Below are positions 1 through 6,726 of a stretch of 19,234 bases of DNA, in pieces. The stretch spans positions 1-19,234 of the forward strand of contig CAZPCT010000029.1 in NCBI GenBank assembly GCA_964585325.1, in the 5' to 3' direction. Positions within the stretch are counted from its first letter, which is position 1; each line of letters starts with the position of its first letter. The notes below the pieces were generated by a model that searched no databases, was not told the DNA's origin, and was given only the letters and a program-made list of their open reading frames with translations. Both the position numbers and the translations under genes were made by a program. The DNA is from CAZPCT01 sp964585325. Its GTDB lineage: Bacteria > Patescibacteriota > Minisyncoccia > JACQLN01 > CAZPCT01.

Positions 1-92
1 ACCCGGGGTCAAAATACGATAAGGCAAAAGATCTTGGGGTGACCATTCTTACTGAAACGCAATTCACAAAGCTTCTTAAAGACAATGCTTAG
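1..92 (+). CDS. ligA: NAD-dependent DNA ligase LigA, C-terminal end (partial)
   Basis: This is the last 29 codons of a gene entering from the left, read from base 3 and ending at TAG 90-92. The peptide contains GSKYDKAKDLGVTILTE and then QFTKLL. This matches the end of a BRCT domain as found at the C-terminus of bacterial NAD-dependent DNA ligase, where a lysine/serine loop is followed by 'KAKxLGVxIxxExxF'. LigA seals nicks during replication and repair. The reading overlaps the gatC start by 8 bases, which points to one transcript with gatCA. Only the BRCT tail is visible, so another BRCT protein cannot be fully excluded, but in bacteria LigA is by far the usual owner of this tail. Confidence 0.75.
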   Translation, partial: PGSKYDKAKDLGVTILTETQFTKLLKDNA

Positions 93-387
93 TAAAGAAG
101 AGGTGCTTCGCATAGCGGAGCTCGCAAAAATAGAGATCAAAGAGGAAGATATGGAGAAGTACCAGAAGGACCTCTCCGCTATTTTAGATTTTGTAGGCAC
201 GCTTTCCAAACTTCCTGATGTAGACACAGATGAACACAGGCAGATGATGGGACTGGAAAGTGTTTTACGGGAAGATGTATACAATGAAGGGGGTATTCCA
301 CGTGGCCAGGAGCTTTTGGAGCAGGCACCAGAAAAAAAGGGCGGGTTTGTGCTTTCTCCACGTATTTTAAAGACAGACGCGGAATGA
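85..387 (+). CDS. gatC: Asp-tRNA(Asn)/Glu-tRNA(Gln) amidotransferase subunit C
   Basis: A 100-residue protein of normal GatC length. The N-terminal helix LSKEEVLRIAELAKIEIKEE, the central 'LREDV' and the C-terminal 'LLEQAPEKKGGFVLSPRIL' follow the family pattern. GatC is the small belt subunit that holds GatA and GatB together. The complex converts mischarged Glu-tRNA(Gln) and/or Asp-tRNA(Asn) to the amide forms. The start ATG lies inside the end of ligA, and the stop overlaps the gatA start (ATGATGA-type overlap), so translation is probably coupled. No gatB is present in the window. There is no clear Shine-Dalgarno site. Confidence 0.93.
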   Translation: MLSKEEVLRIAELAKIEIKEEDMEKYQKDLSAILDFVGTLSKLPDVDTDEHRQMMGLESVLREDVYNEGGIPRGQELLEQAPEKKGGFVLSPRILKTDAE

Positions 388-1769
388 TGGAGCGTCTCAC
401 TATACAAGGTGCCAGGAAGCTTTTAGAGGACAGACAAACCTCTCCCGCCGAACTTTTTCAATACTACAAAACTCAGATAGAAAAAAGAAACGGCGAGCTT
501 AACGCGTTTCTCTCTGTTGCCGAAGAACCGCTGCAGGAGGTTGCTGACGGACCTCTTGCGGGGGTTCCTATTGCCATAAAGGACAATATCTTAGTGCGTG
601 GCATGCGGTCTACGGCTGGCTCCCGCGTGCTTGAACATTACACGGCCTCCTATGACGCAACGGCGGTACGGCGTCTTAAAGAGGCGGGGGCCGTCATAAT
701 AGGAAAGACAAACCTGGATGAGTTTGCTATGGGCGCCTCTACAGAAAATTCGGCCTACGGGCCGTCAAAAAACCCCTATGACGTCACGCGCGTACCGGGG
801 GGTTCGTCTGGCGGCTCCGCAGTAGCGGTAGCGGCGGACATGTGCGTAGCGGCACTCGGCTCAGAAACAGGTGGCTCCGTACGGCAGCCCGCCAGTTTTT
901 GCGGCGTGGTTGGCCTTAAGCCCACGTACGGTGAGGTCTCACGCCATGGACTTATCGCTCTTACCTCTTCACTAGACCAGATAGGACCTATGGGCCGCAC
1001 GGTGGGTGATGTGCGTACTCTTTTTTCCATCATTCGCGGGCAGGACTTGTTTGACGCCACGTCTCTGCCACCAGAAGAGGGGCTAGAACACGTAAAAGAC
1101 GTAGCAGACCTTACTATAGGCCTTCCCAAAGAGTATTTTGAACTTGAAGGGTTGCAACCAGAGGTGAAGGAGGCGGTCATGAAAGCGGTGCAGTGGTTTG
1201 AAGAGCAGGGGGCCACTATACAGGAGGTTTCACTGCCATATACAGAGGCGGGACTGGCCACCTACTATGTACTAACCCCTGCGGAGGCATCGTCCAACCT
1301 AGCGCGGTATGACGGCATTAAGTACGGCCTGCGGGAAGATGCGCCAGAACTGTGGGAGCAATACAGAAAGACACGGGGGGCGGGTTTGGGCCCTGAGCCT
1401 ACCCGCCGGGTCATGATAGGCACGTACGTGCTCTCTGCGGGTTATTATGACGCATATTACAAAAAGGCAGTTGCCGCCCGGGAGCACATCAAGAAAGATT
1501 TTGTTGCCGCCTTTAAAGAGGTGGACGTACTCATGACGCCTACCACGCCTACAGTGGCATTTAAACTAGGAGAGAAAGCAAATGATCCACTTGCAATGTA
1601 CGCGGCGGATGTCTTCACCGTACCCGTGAACATTGCGGGCGTGCCGGGGCTCTCTCTGCCCTGCGGTACGCACGAGGGGTTACCTATTGGGCTGCAGTTT
1701 ATCGCGCCGTGGAGACAGGAGGGGCTTCTGCTCTCGCTTGGGGAACAGTACGAGGAGGCGCATACATAA
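384..1769 (+). CDS. gatA: Asp-tRNA(Asn)/Glu-tRNA(Gln) amidotransferase subunit A
   Basis: A 461-residue amidase-signature enzyme. It hydrolyses glutamine and passes ammonia to GatB for tRNA-dependent amidation in the cytoplasm. The Ser-cis-Ser-Lys triad is visible: Lys66 in VPIAIKDN, Ser141 in PGGSSGGSAVAVA, and the nucleophile Ser165 in SETGGSVRQPA. Spacing between these residues matches S. aureus GatA (K79, S154, S178). The C-terminal part keeps 'MTPTTP' and 'NIAGVPGLSLPCG'. The length is slightly below the usual 480-490. Two adjacent ATGs (384 and 387) could serve as start, and the first overlaps the gatC stop. The stop TAA overlaps the next ATG by one base. Confidence 0.96.
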   Translation: MMERLTIQGARKLLEDRQTSPAELFQYYKTQIEKRNGELNAFLSVAEEPLQEVADGPLAGVPIAIKDNILVRGMRSTAGSRVLEHYTASYDATAVRRLKEAGAVIIGKTNLDEFAMGASTENSAYGPSKNPYDVTRVPGGSSGGSAVAVAADMCVAALGSETGGSVRQPASFCGVVGLKPTYGEVSRHGLIALTSSLDQIGPMGRTVGDVRTLFSIIRGQDLFDATSLPPEEGLEHVKDVADLTIGLPKEYFELEGLQPEVKEAVMKAVQWFEEQGATIQEVSLPYTEAGLATYYVLTPAEASSNLARYDGIKYGLREDAPELWEQYRKTRGAGLGPEPTRRVMIGTYVLSAGYYDAYYKKAVAAREHIKKDFVAAFKEVDVLMTPTTPTVAFKLGEKANDPLAMYAADVFTVPVNIAGVPGLSLPCGTHEGLPIGLQFIAPWRQEGLLLSLGEQYEEAHT

Positions 1770-2305
1770 TGCTTGAAGATATATATTATGAAGGAGGGAG
1801 GTTCTTAGGAGCCGTATTTGATACCTGGTATATGCACGCAGTCATCATTCTTGCGCAGACACTATTGATAATCGCCAGCTTTGCGTTGCTTGCAGGGATT
1901 GTCTTTCTTTTAATAAAAAGCAACTATTACGGGCCAAAGTTGCAAAAATGGTATTGGTTTTTTGACCAAGACCCGGAAGATACAGAGAAGGCGCTCGCAA
2001 AGACCTGGGAAGATATTCATGCCCGTCTCTCAGAACCAGGGACAGACTACCGGGAGCTCATTCTTGACGCTACTGTGTTTATGGAGCAGGTTTTTTCTTC
2101 CCTAGACTACCCCGGAGAGGGTGTATCAGAACAGCTGGAACACGTAACGGTGGGAGAGCTGCCATCAAAAGACAGCGTGCGTGCAGCGGCGCGAAAAGCC
2201 CAGGTAATGCGCGAAGACGAGGAAGTGAGAGCCGCGTTTCAAGAAGCTGAGATGGTTATAGGTGCTTATGACACCGTGCTCCACGAACTTGGTGTGACAC
2301 ATTGA
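1769..2305 (+). CDS. single-pass membrane protein of unknown function
   Basis: 178 residues when started at the ATG of the TAATG junction with gatA. A longer in-frame start at 1709 lies inside gatA and is less likely. A GAGGAGG run lies 11 bases before the chosen ATG. Residues of about 23-50 (HAVIILAQTLLIIASFALLAGIVFLLI, split here as two halves of one segment) form a single transmembrane helix. A charged, mostly helical cytoplasmic domain follows, beginning 'NYYGPKLQKWYWFFDQDPED'. I do not recognise the family. The one-base overlap suggests translational coupling to gatA, but nothing in the sequence ties it to amidotransferase function. Confidence 0.8.
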   Translation: MLEDIYYEGGRFLGAVFDTWYMHAVIILAQTLLIIASFALLAGIVFLLIKSNYYGPKLQKWYWFFDQDPEDTEKALAKTWEDIHARLSEPGTDYRELILDATVFMEQVFSSLDYPGEGVSEQLEHVTVGELPSKDSVRAAARKAQVMREDEEVRAAFQEAEMVIGAYDTVLHELGVTH

Positions 2306-2321
2306 CGAGCTACGTAGTATG

Positions 2322-2395
2322 TAGCGGGGGTTGGATTTGAACCAACGACCTCTGGGTTATGAGCCCAGCGAGCTACCAGACTGCTCCACCCCGCA
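2322..2395 (-). tRNA. initiator tRNA-fMet (CAU)
   Basis: 74 bases forming a full cloverleaf on the minus strand. The anticodon arm is CTGGG-CTCATAA-CCCAG with anticodon CAU. Two initiator hallmarks are seen: three consecutive G:C pairs (GGG/CCC) flank the anticodon loop, and position 1 (U) cannot pair with position 72 (U), while pairs 2-7 are GCGGGG/CCCCGC. The discriminator base is A73. The T arm is GTTGG-TTCAAAT-CCAAC. The 3' CCA is not encoded (the genome continues C-T-A), so CCA must be added by a nucleotidyltransferase. The gene converges with the coding sequence ending at 2305. Confidence 0.96.
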
Positions 2396-2535
2396 CCGTA
2401 TCTTGGCAGATACTCTCTAAAACCCCTCCGGACTCGCATTTCCGCCACGGGAAACTCCCGTTTCCCGACCCCTTCCCGCAGAATCTTACGTGTGATTCTG
2501 CATCGCCGTGAAAATGCCCTCTGGGGGCATTTCGC
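2396..2535 (-). ncRNA. structured 5' leader of the initiator tRNA (four hairpins)
   Basis: About 140 bases lie between the minus-strand promoter and the tRNA 5' end. In transcript order they hold four hairpins. The first is 2512-2532 (8 bp, AAATGCCC-type arm). The second is 2478-2501 (GCAGAATC / GATTCTGC, 8 bp, 8-base loop). The third is 2448-2467 (CGGGAAAC / GTTTCCCG, 8 bp, 4-base loop). The fourth is 2398-2413 (GTATC / GATAC). In addition, CTTGGC near the expected transcript start can pair with GCCAAG in the last hairpin loop, closing the whole domain. RNase P cleavage at the tRNA would release it as a separate RNA. No known RNA family was recognised. Confidence 0.45.
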
Positions 2536-2541
2536 CAAGGC

Positions 2542-2569
2542 ATTATAGCAAACATAAGGTTTCACGCAA
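2542..2569 (-). promoter_or_regulatory. promoter of the initiator tRNA transcript
   Basis: On the minus strand, a perfect TATAAT -10 box (2547-2542) is preceded by TGC, giving an extended -10. Sixteen bases upstream is TTGCGT (2569-2564) as the -35. Transcription should begin near 2535, about 140 bases before the mature tRNA. Confidence 0.7.
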
Positions 2570-2602
2570 GGAAGATCCACTTCTCATTTCAAGAGGAGGG
2601 TA

Positions 2603-2608
2603 TATAAT
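2603..2608 (+). promoter_or_regulatory. -10 box for the 2648-3894 gene pair
   Basis: A perfect TATAAT lies 39 bases upstream of the ATG at 2648. No good -35 is seen at 16-18 bases. This promoter faces away from the tRNA promoter on the other strand. Confidence 0.5.
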
Positions 2609-2647
2609 AAGAGATAAGTCAAACAACCAATAAACGTTTGGCTTCCT

Positions 2648-3112
2648 ATGAATAAAAAACTACTTCTTCTCTTGCTCGTGGCAGCAGTGGCGGCCGCAGG
2701 CGCATATTATTACCAAGACAAGGTCGCGCTGTCTCAGTCGGACGCTGCTGGAGGTGGGGACATGGTCCAGATGCGTTCTGTTCAACTGCCACAAGTGGTG
2801 GCGCTAGAGGACACCGTAGAGCTTTCGTGGAAGAATTTCGTCCCACGGAAAACGCCTGTTACCGTCGAGCTCGTATTTTATCACGGGCTAGGTACTGCGC
2901 CAGAAGTTGGTGTGCTGGCCGAGAACGTAAAAAGCGGAAAATTTACGTGGTTCGTCGACGACAACTGGAAAGGGGGATTACCGCTCGGTGTAGTGGCTCA
3001 AATTAAAGTAGTAAGCGCCGACGGCTCAACCATGACCTCCCGTCCATTTAGGATAGTGGAACAAACGGAGTGGCCCAAATGGCTGCCCGCTGGAACGTTT
3101 CGCAGTCACTAA
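2648..3112 (+). CDS. membrane-anchored extracytoplasmic beta-domain protein, function unknown
   Basis: 154 residues. The N-terminus is MNKK followed by a hydrophobic run to about residue 22, with no Lys/Arg inside. It is a signal peptide or signal anchor. No lipobox cysteine is present. The rest (about residues 45-145) alternates hydrophobic and polar residues as in an Ig-like or fibronectin-like beta sandwich: VELSWKNF, VTVELVFYHG, GLPLGVVAQIKVVSADGS and SRPFRIVE. The family is not recognised. The following gene starts two bases after the stop and also encodes an anchored envelope protein, so the two are probably one operon. No Shine-Dalgarno site precedes the ATG. Confidence 0.75.
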   Translation: MNKKLLLLLLVAAVAAAGAYYYQDKVALSQSDAAGGGDMVQMRSVQLPQVVALEDTVELSWKNFVPRKTPVTVELVFYHGLGTAPEVGVLAENVKSGKFTWFVDDNWKGGLPLGVVAQIKVVSADGSTMTSRPFRIVEQTEWPKWLPAGTFRSH

Positions 3113-3114
3113 TC

Positions 3115-3894
3115 ATGCACAAAGGAACAATTCTATTTCTCGCTCTGCTCATCCTCGCTGTTGCGGCGGGGGTGTGGGGGTGGCAGTCTGACTATACAGC
3201 TCTCACAAAAATATTTGGTGCTCAAAACAAAGAACGCGCAGAAAGAGTTGCGCTAAAGAACATTGACTCATCGTGGAAAGAATATAGTAACGAAGAGTTC
3301 GGTTACACCATTAAAATTCCCACCCTAAGCCTGGGCGATACGTGGTGCTATCCAGAAGGCGAGAGTATCGCGGTTGAGACGGTGGTTGTAGAAAATGAGT
3401 CAGATACCTTTGTCGGCCCGGCTTATTGGCATTACTTTGAGGAAGTAAAGGAAACCGTCGATGAAGAAGGAATGGTTCACTACGAATACCAGAACTGCGA
3501 AAAAGTTACAGCGGAAGCCCTTATATTCACCCCAGATTTTGGAGGGGGATGGCTGTTCCAGGCGTCACGCGTCAAAAATGAGAAAGAAATGGAACAAGCT
3601 ATTCGCACCAGGTTTGGTGATTCATGTAAAGTTGGAGAGCTATTACCTACCACTCAGACAGGGCATTACAGGGTCACTATAGAGGGAGATGGTTTGGAGA
3701 TAGAAGAATCAAGCTGCTTTCCCAACTATATCTACCACATACGGTATTACGAACCTACTCAAACACTTGTATCTTGGGTGGGGGGGCAGGCCTGCGGATT
3801 TGACGACTCTTATTTAACGGATGGTTATCATGAGACAGATTCAGTCTGCTTTGACGAAGAAATGACAAATAGTTTTCGTTTTAACACAGAGTAG
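3115..3894 (+). CDS. membrane-anchored cysteine-containing envelope protein, function unknown
   Basis: 259 residues from ATG 3115. The in-frame ATG at 3070 would overlap the previous gene by 43 bases and would bury the signal sequence, so the later start is preferred. MHKGTILFLALLILAVAAGVW is a signal anchor. Residues of about 50-60 read SWKEYSNEEFGYTIKIP, a common opening of exported beta-rich domains of unknown function. The exported part has six cysteines (contexts TWCYP, QNCEK, DSCKV, SSCFP, QACGF, SVCFD). An even number of this kind fits disulfide bonding by the DsbA/DsbB-like proteins encoded nearby; this link is inference. The family is not recognised. Confidence 0.75.
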   Translation: MHKGTILFLALLILAVAAGVWGWQSDYTALTKIFGAQNKERAERVALKNIDSSWKEYSNEEFGYTIKIPTLSLGDTWCYPEGESIAVETVVVENESDTFVGPAYWHYFEEVKETVDEEGMVHYEYQNCEKVTAEALIFTPDFGGGWLFQASRVKNEKEMEQAIRTRFGDSCKVGELLPTTQTGHYRVTIEGDGLEIEESSCFPNYIYHIRYYEPTQTLVSWVGGQACGFDDSYLTDGYHETDSVCFDEEMTNSFRFNTE

Positions 3895-3906
3895 GCTTTG
3901 TCTTTC

Positions 3907-3915
3907 TGGTATAAT
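3907..3915 (+). promoter_or_regulatory. extended -10 promoter, leaderless arrangement
   Basis: TGG followed by TATAAT (3910-3915). Exactly six bases separate the box from the ATG at 3922, so the transcript should start at or within a base or two of the start codon. No convincing -35 is seen. Confidence 0.6.
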
Positions 3916-3921
3916 TAAAGT

Positions 3922-4074
3922 ATGAATCCTTACCGCGTTGTCTCAACTGTTACGGGCCTTGTCATTATTGCCGCACTAGCGCTTATTGCGGGTGGGCTTA
4001 TATGGTGGCAGAACGAACTTGCTGAGACAGAAGACACTATTTATTCATTACGGTCCCAGGACCTGCAACAATAA
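3922..4074 (+). CDS. 50-residue single-pass membrane protein
   Basis: A small open frame. It begins MNPYRVVSTVTGL, continues as a 20-residue hydrophobic helix ending in GGLIWW, and ends with a polar tail NELAETEDTIYSLRSQDLQQ. It has its own extended -10 promoter six bases upstream of the ATG and a strong terminator hairpin 10 bases after the stop. A promoter, one short frame and a terminator in sequence argue for a real gene. The predicted topology is one helix with a short soluble tail that could be a coiled coil. The function is not recognised. Confidence 0.65.
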   Translation: MNPYRVVSTVTGLVIIAALALIAGGLIWWQNELAETEDTIYSLRSQDLQQ

Positions 4075-4084
4075 ACAAAAGACC

Positions 4085-4119
4085 AAAAAACACCCTGGGT
4101 GTAGCGCCGGGTGTTTTTT
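4085..4119. terminator. bidirectional terminator
   Basis: Arms AAAAAACACCC (4085-4095) and GGGTGTTTTTT (4109-4119) form an 11 bp stem with a 13-base loop. The A and T runs at the two ends let it work for both the plus-strand small gene and the convergent antiporter gene, whose stop codon lies two bases beyond. Confidence 0.85.
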
Positions 4120-4120
4120 G

Positions 4121-5800
4121 TTAGAGATTCTTGAGCAGCCGCAAATGCTTTGCCCGTTCGGCGGTAAAAGCGTTCTTATCAAACCCGTGGCGGACAATGA
4201 CTTCAGATGCGTAGTGCGCGCCCAGGAAGTCGGGCATAATAACGTACGTAGCGCCGTGCTCATAGAGGATCTTTGTCTCATGGTCATTGTGTGAAACAGC
4301 GATCACAATAGCCTTTTTATTTTTTGCCCGCACCTTCTGTGTCATAAGCAGGTTAATGTTCAGGTTGGGAATGGTGGAAATGCACATAATCGCCTGCTCC
4401 AGGCCCAACTCTTCAAGAAATTCCGCATCTTCGGCATCGCCGTAGCGCGCAGGAATTCCTTTTTCTGTCAGACGCTCTATTGCTTCAGGGTTATAGTCCA
4501 CCACAAGAGGCCGGGCCCCTAGTTGTGAGAGGGCGGCAACCAAGTTTTGGCCCATGCGGTCATACCCAAACACAAATACGTTGGAATCATGAGATGCCAC
4601 CGTGCCATCGTTCTGTCTAATGCGCTTTCCGGGCACATGCACCAGGCCGCGTTCTAGAAGGGTGTAGATGTGCTCTCCATAGATAATAAGATACGTGGAG
4701 CAGGCAATGGTGATAAGACCCACCAGTGTGGCCAACGAAAGGACCTCTGTGGGCACATGTCCAATATCTACTCCCAAAGACACAAGGATAAGGGAAAATT
4801 CGCTGATCTGTGCCACGGTAAACCCCGAAAGAAGGGCGGTGCGCGGGTGATATCCTCTCCCGCGCATAAGAAGGAAGACAATGAGCGGATTACCCACAAG
4901 AATGAAGAGAGAAAGAATGAGTGCGGGGGTCATAAGCGGGGCTACCTGTTCCACCACCATGCGTGAGCCCAGCAGAATAAAAAAGAGAACCAAGAAATAG
5001 TCCCGTAGCGGTTTCATGCGCGCCCCAATTTCAAAGGCAAACGGAGTGACGGAGAGGGTAATGCCGGCAAGAAGCGCTCCAATTTCCATAGAGAGACCCA
5101 CCGCGTGAAAAAGCGCCGCCATACCTAACCCCCATGAAAGAGAGAAGAGAAACAGAAGCTCCTGGGATGTGGCAAAAAAGCGACTGAGCGGGGGGATGAC
5201 AATCTTTTGTACACCAAAAAGTACGCCACCTATGACAAGTACTTTCCCCGCCAGCACCATAAGCGCTCCCTCAACACCTCCCGCGGCCGTGGCGGTGGCC
5301 AATGTTCCTACAATAATAAGGATGGCGGATGCTATGAGGTCCTGCACCAAAAGAAAACCTATTGAGAGTTTGCCATAGAGTTTGTTGATGCCGCCGTAAT
5401 CAGACAACAGCTTCAAGATGATAATAGTGCTTGAGAACGTAAGAGCAACAGCAAGATAGAGGGCAGGAACGAGCGCAAAGCCCAGTGCGCGAATGATGAC
5501 AAACCCGGCCACAGAGGTAAAAAGAACTTGCCCAAGCCCGGTGATAAGAGAGGTGCCACCAATCTCTTTCACTATCCTAGGGGAAAGCTGTAGGCCCACA
5601 ATAAAAAGAAGGACAGTTATGCCAACACGGGCAAAGAAGTCCAGACTTTCTTGTGCCTGCACAATATCCAATACGTACGGGCCGGCCACAATACCCGCAA
5701 GAATGTAACCTACTACAAGCGGCTGGCGCAGCACTTTCATAACAACAGAAATACCTGTCACCAACCCAAGAATAATACTGATCTCAATAAAGATCTCCAT
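4121..5800 (-). CDS. KefB-type cation/proton antiporter with C-terminal RCK (TrkA-N) domain
   Basis: 559 residues. About the first 375 are strongly hydrophobic, with 11-13 membrane helices. They show CPA2 family features: RQPLVVGYILAGIVAGP near the N-terminus, LLFIVGLQL, and the Q-D pair in FLLVQDLIAS (residues 153-154). From residue 407 a Rossmann-like TrkA-N domain follows: NVFVFGYDRMGQNL, PLVVDYNPEA, ARYGDAEDAEFLEELG. The usual GxGxxG nucleotide loop reads G-Y-D-R-M-G, so the middle glycine is an aspartate. The protein should exchange K+ or Na+ for protons across the cytoplasmic membrane, with the soluble domain sensing nucleotide or redox state. The exact ion cannot be told. It is transcribed away from the DoxX operon. 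Confidence 0.9.
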   Translation of the reverse strand: MEIFIEISIILGLVTGISVVMKVLRQPLVVGYILAGIVAGPYVLDIVQAQESLDFFARVGITVLLFIVGLQLSPRIVKEIGGTSLITGLGQVLFTSVAGFVIIRALGFALVPALYLAVALTFSSTIIILKLLSDYGGINKLYGKLSIGFLLVQDLIASAILIIVGTLATATAAGGVEGALMVLAGKVLVIGGVLFGVQKIVIPPLSRFFATSQELLFLFSLSWGLGMAALFHAVGLSMEIGALLAGITLSVTPFAFEIGARMKPLRDYFLVLFFILLGSRMVVEQVAPLMTPALILSLFILVGNPLIVFLLMRGRGYHPRTALLSGFTVAQISEFSLILVSLGVDIGHVPTEVLSLATLVGLITIACSTYLIIYGEHIYTLLERGLVHVPGKRIRQNDGTVASHDSNVFVFGYDRMGQNLVAALSQLGARPLVVDYNPEAIERLTEKGIPARYGDAEDAEFLEELGLEQAIMCISTIPNLNINLLMTQKVRAKNKKAIVIAVSHNDHETKILYEHGATYVIMPDFLGAHYASEVIVRHGFDKNAFTAERAKHLRLLKNL

Positions 5801-5808
5801 GTACCTTT

Positions 5809-5817
5809 ATTGTATCA
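5809..5817 (-). promoter_or_regulatory. extended -10 promoter of the antiporter gene
   Basis: On the minus strand, TGA is followed by TACAAT (5814-5809). Eight bases separate it from the ATG whose first base is 5800, leaving a leader of at most one or two bases. Confidence 0.5.
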
Positions 5818-5871
5818 CGTACAGAACCGTCTCCTTTCCTGCATGGGGATGAGTATGTGGGTGGAAAGGAG

Positions 5872-5877
5872 TATAAT
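5872..5877 (+). promoter_or_regulatory. -10 box of the DoxX/thioredoxin/DsbB operon
   Basis: A perfect TATAAT lies 27 bases before the ATG at 5905. It has neither a TGn extension nor an obvious -35. It is divergent from the antiporter promoter, and 54 bases separate the two -10 boxes. Confidence 0.5.
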
Positions 5878-5904
5878 AAAGGTGTACACTAACCCTCATT
5901 CAAT

Positions 5905-6342
5905 ATGAGTTCTGCAACAAAAAAAGTTCTTGCGCTTCTGCGCATAGCAATAGGGTGGCTCTTCTTCTACGCGGGTATTACAAAGGTTTTGAACCCGGAC
6001 TGGTCTGCGGCAGGATACTTGAACAGTGCCCAGACGTTTTCCGGTTTTTACGAATGGCTCGCCTCGCCGGGCGTACTACCCTACACGAACTTCCTTAATG
6101 AATGGGGGCTCACACTTATAGGCATTGCGCTTATTCTAGGTATTGGTGCGCGCACAGCTTCGCTTGCGGGCGCTGCCATGATGGTGCTCTACTGGTTCCC
6201 TGCCCTGAATTTTCCGTATGCGGGGGAGCATAGTTACCTAGTGGACGAACACATCATTTACGCCCTCGCCCTTTTGTTGTTACACTGTACGAACGCAGGC
6301 GCCTATTGGGGGCTACAACAAAAGGTAAAAGGTATTAGATAA
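5905..6342 (+). CDS. DoxX family membrane protein
   Basis: 145 residues with four predicted membrane helices. The N-terminal RIAIGWLFFYAGITKVLNPDW matches the DoxX / DoxD-like pattern (LRxxxGxxFxxxGxxK). Further on are GLTLIGIALILGIGARTASLAGAAM and a conserved HS..VDEHIIYALALLLL segment. DoxX-type proteins sit in the cytoplasmic membrane and are linked to quinone- or thiol-related redox processes, but their exact reactions are mostly unsettled. Here the gene heads an operon with a thioredoxin-like protein and a DsbB, which supports a role in envelope thiol oxidation, possibly electron hand-off to quinone. That role is inference. Confidence 0.85.
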   Translation: MSSATKKVLALLRIAIGWLFFYAGITKVLNPDWSAAGYLNSAQTFSGFYEWLASPGVLPYTNFLNEWGLTLIGIALILGIGARTASLAGAAMMVLYWFPALNFPYAGEHSYLVDEHIIYALALLLLHCTNAGAYWGLQQKVKGIR

Positions 6343-6354
6343 CAGAAAACGGAT

Positions 6355-6726
6355 ATGAAGAAGTGGCTTATAGGAGCGGGTATTATCATTATTGTTCTGA
6401 TTGCGTGGGGCGTCTGGGATGCGCAGCAACCAGGTGAACTTGACGCATTTGCGCAGTGTCTTACAGAAAGGGACATTACCTATTACGGCGCGTTTTGGTG
6501 CCCCAACTGTCAGAACCAAAACAAAATGTTTGGTCGCTCAAAGGACCACCTTAACTACGTAGAGTGCTCCACTCCCGACGGCAACCGCCAGACGCAGCAG
6601 TGCATTGACGCGGGTATCACTGCGTACCCCACGTGGGAATTCCCTGGTGGCGAACGCACAGAGGGGACACTGGAGCTTGCTGAAATAGCAGAACGGTCTG
6701 GGTGTGAACTACCTGAGAATTATTAA
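6355..6726 (+). CDS. membrane-anchored thioredoxin-like protein of the VKOR-partner type
   Basis: 123 residues. A signal anchor (residues 1-21) is followed by a thioredoxin-like domain with the active site YYGAFWCPNCQNQ (Cys49, Cys52) and cis-Pro92 in AYPTWEF. The pattern of YGAFWCPxCQNQ, then 'NYVECS', then 'GITAYPTWEFPGG', then a C-terminal cysteine is the one known from thioredoxin domains fused to VKOR in cyanobacteria and others. There are six cysteines in all (35, 49, 52, 71, 83, 117). The start lies 12 bases after doxX, and the stop overlaps the dsbB start (TAATG). It probably passes disulfides between the membrane oxidase and secreted proteins. Confidence 0.88.
   Translation: MKKWLIGAGIIIIVLIAWGVWDAQQPGELDAFAQCLTERDITYYGAFWCPNCQNQNKMFGRSKDHLNYVECSTPDGNRQTQQCIDAGITAYPTWEFPGGERTEGTLELAEIAERSGCELPENY

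Noticed and set aside
776..1261. 161-codon minus-strand frame inside gatA
   Set aside because: It lies opposite the catalytic core of gatA, its product has no domain-like pattern, and no promoter or ribosome site precedes it.
2309..2325. Small inverted repeat GCTAC/GTAGC after the 1769-2305 gene as a terminator
   Set aside because: It has only 5 bp, no T run follows, and its 3' arm overlaps the tRNA end, so it was not called as a terminator.
4670..5908. Several plus-strand frames opposite the antiporter gene
   Set aside because: They are antisense to a clear membrane transporter and their products are low-complexity Lys/Thr/Pro-rich sequences.
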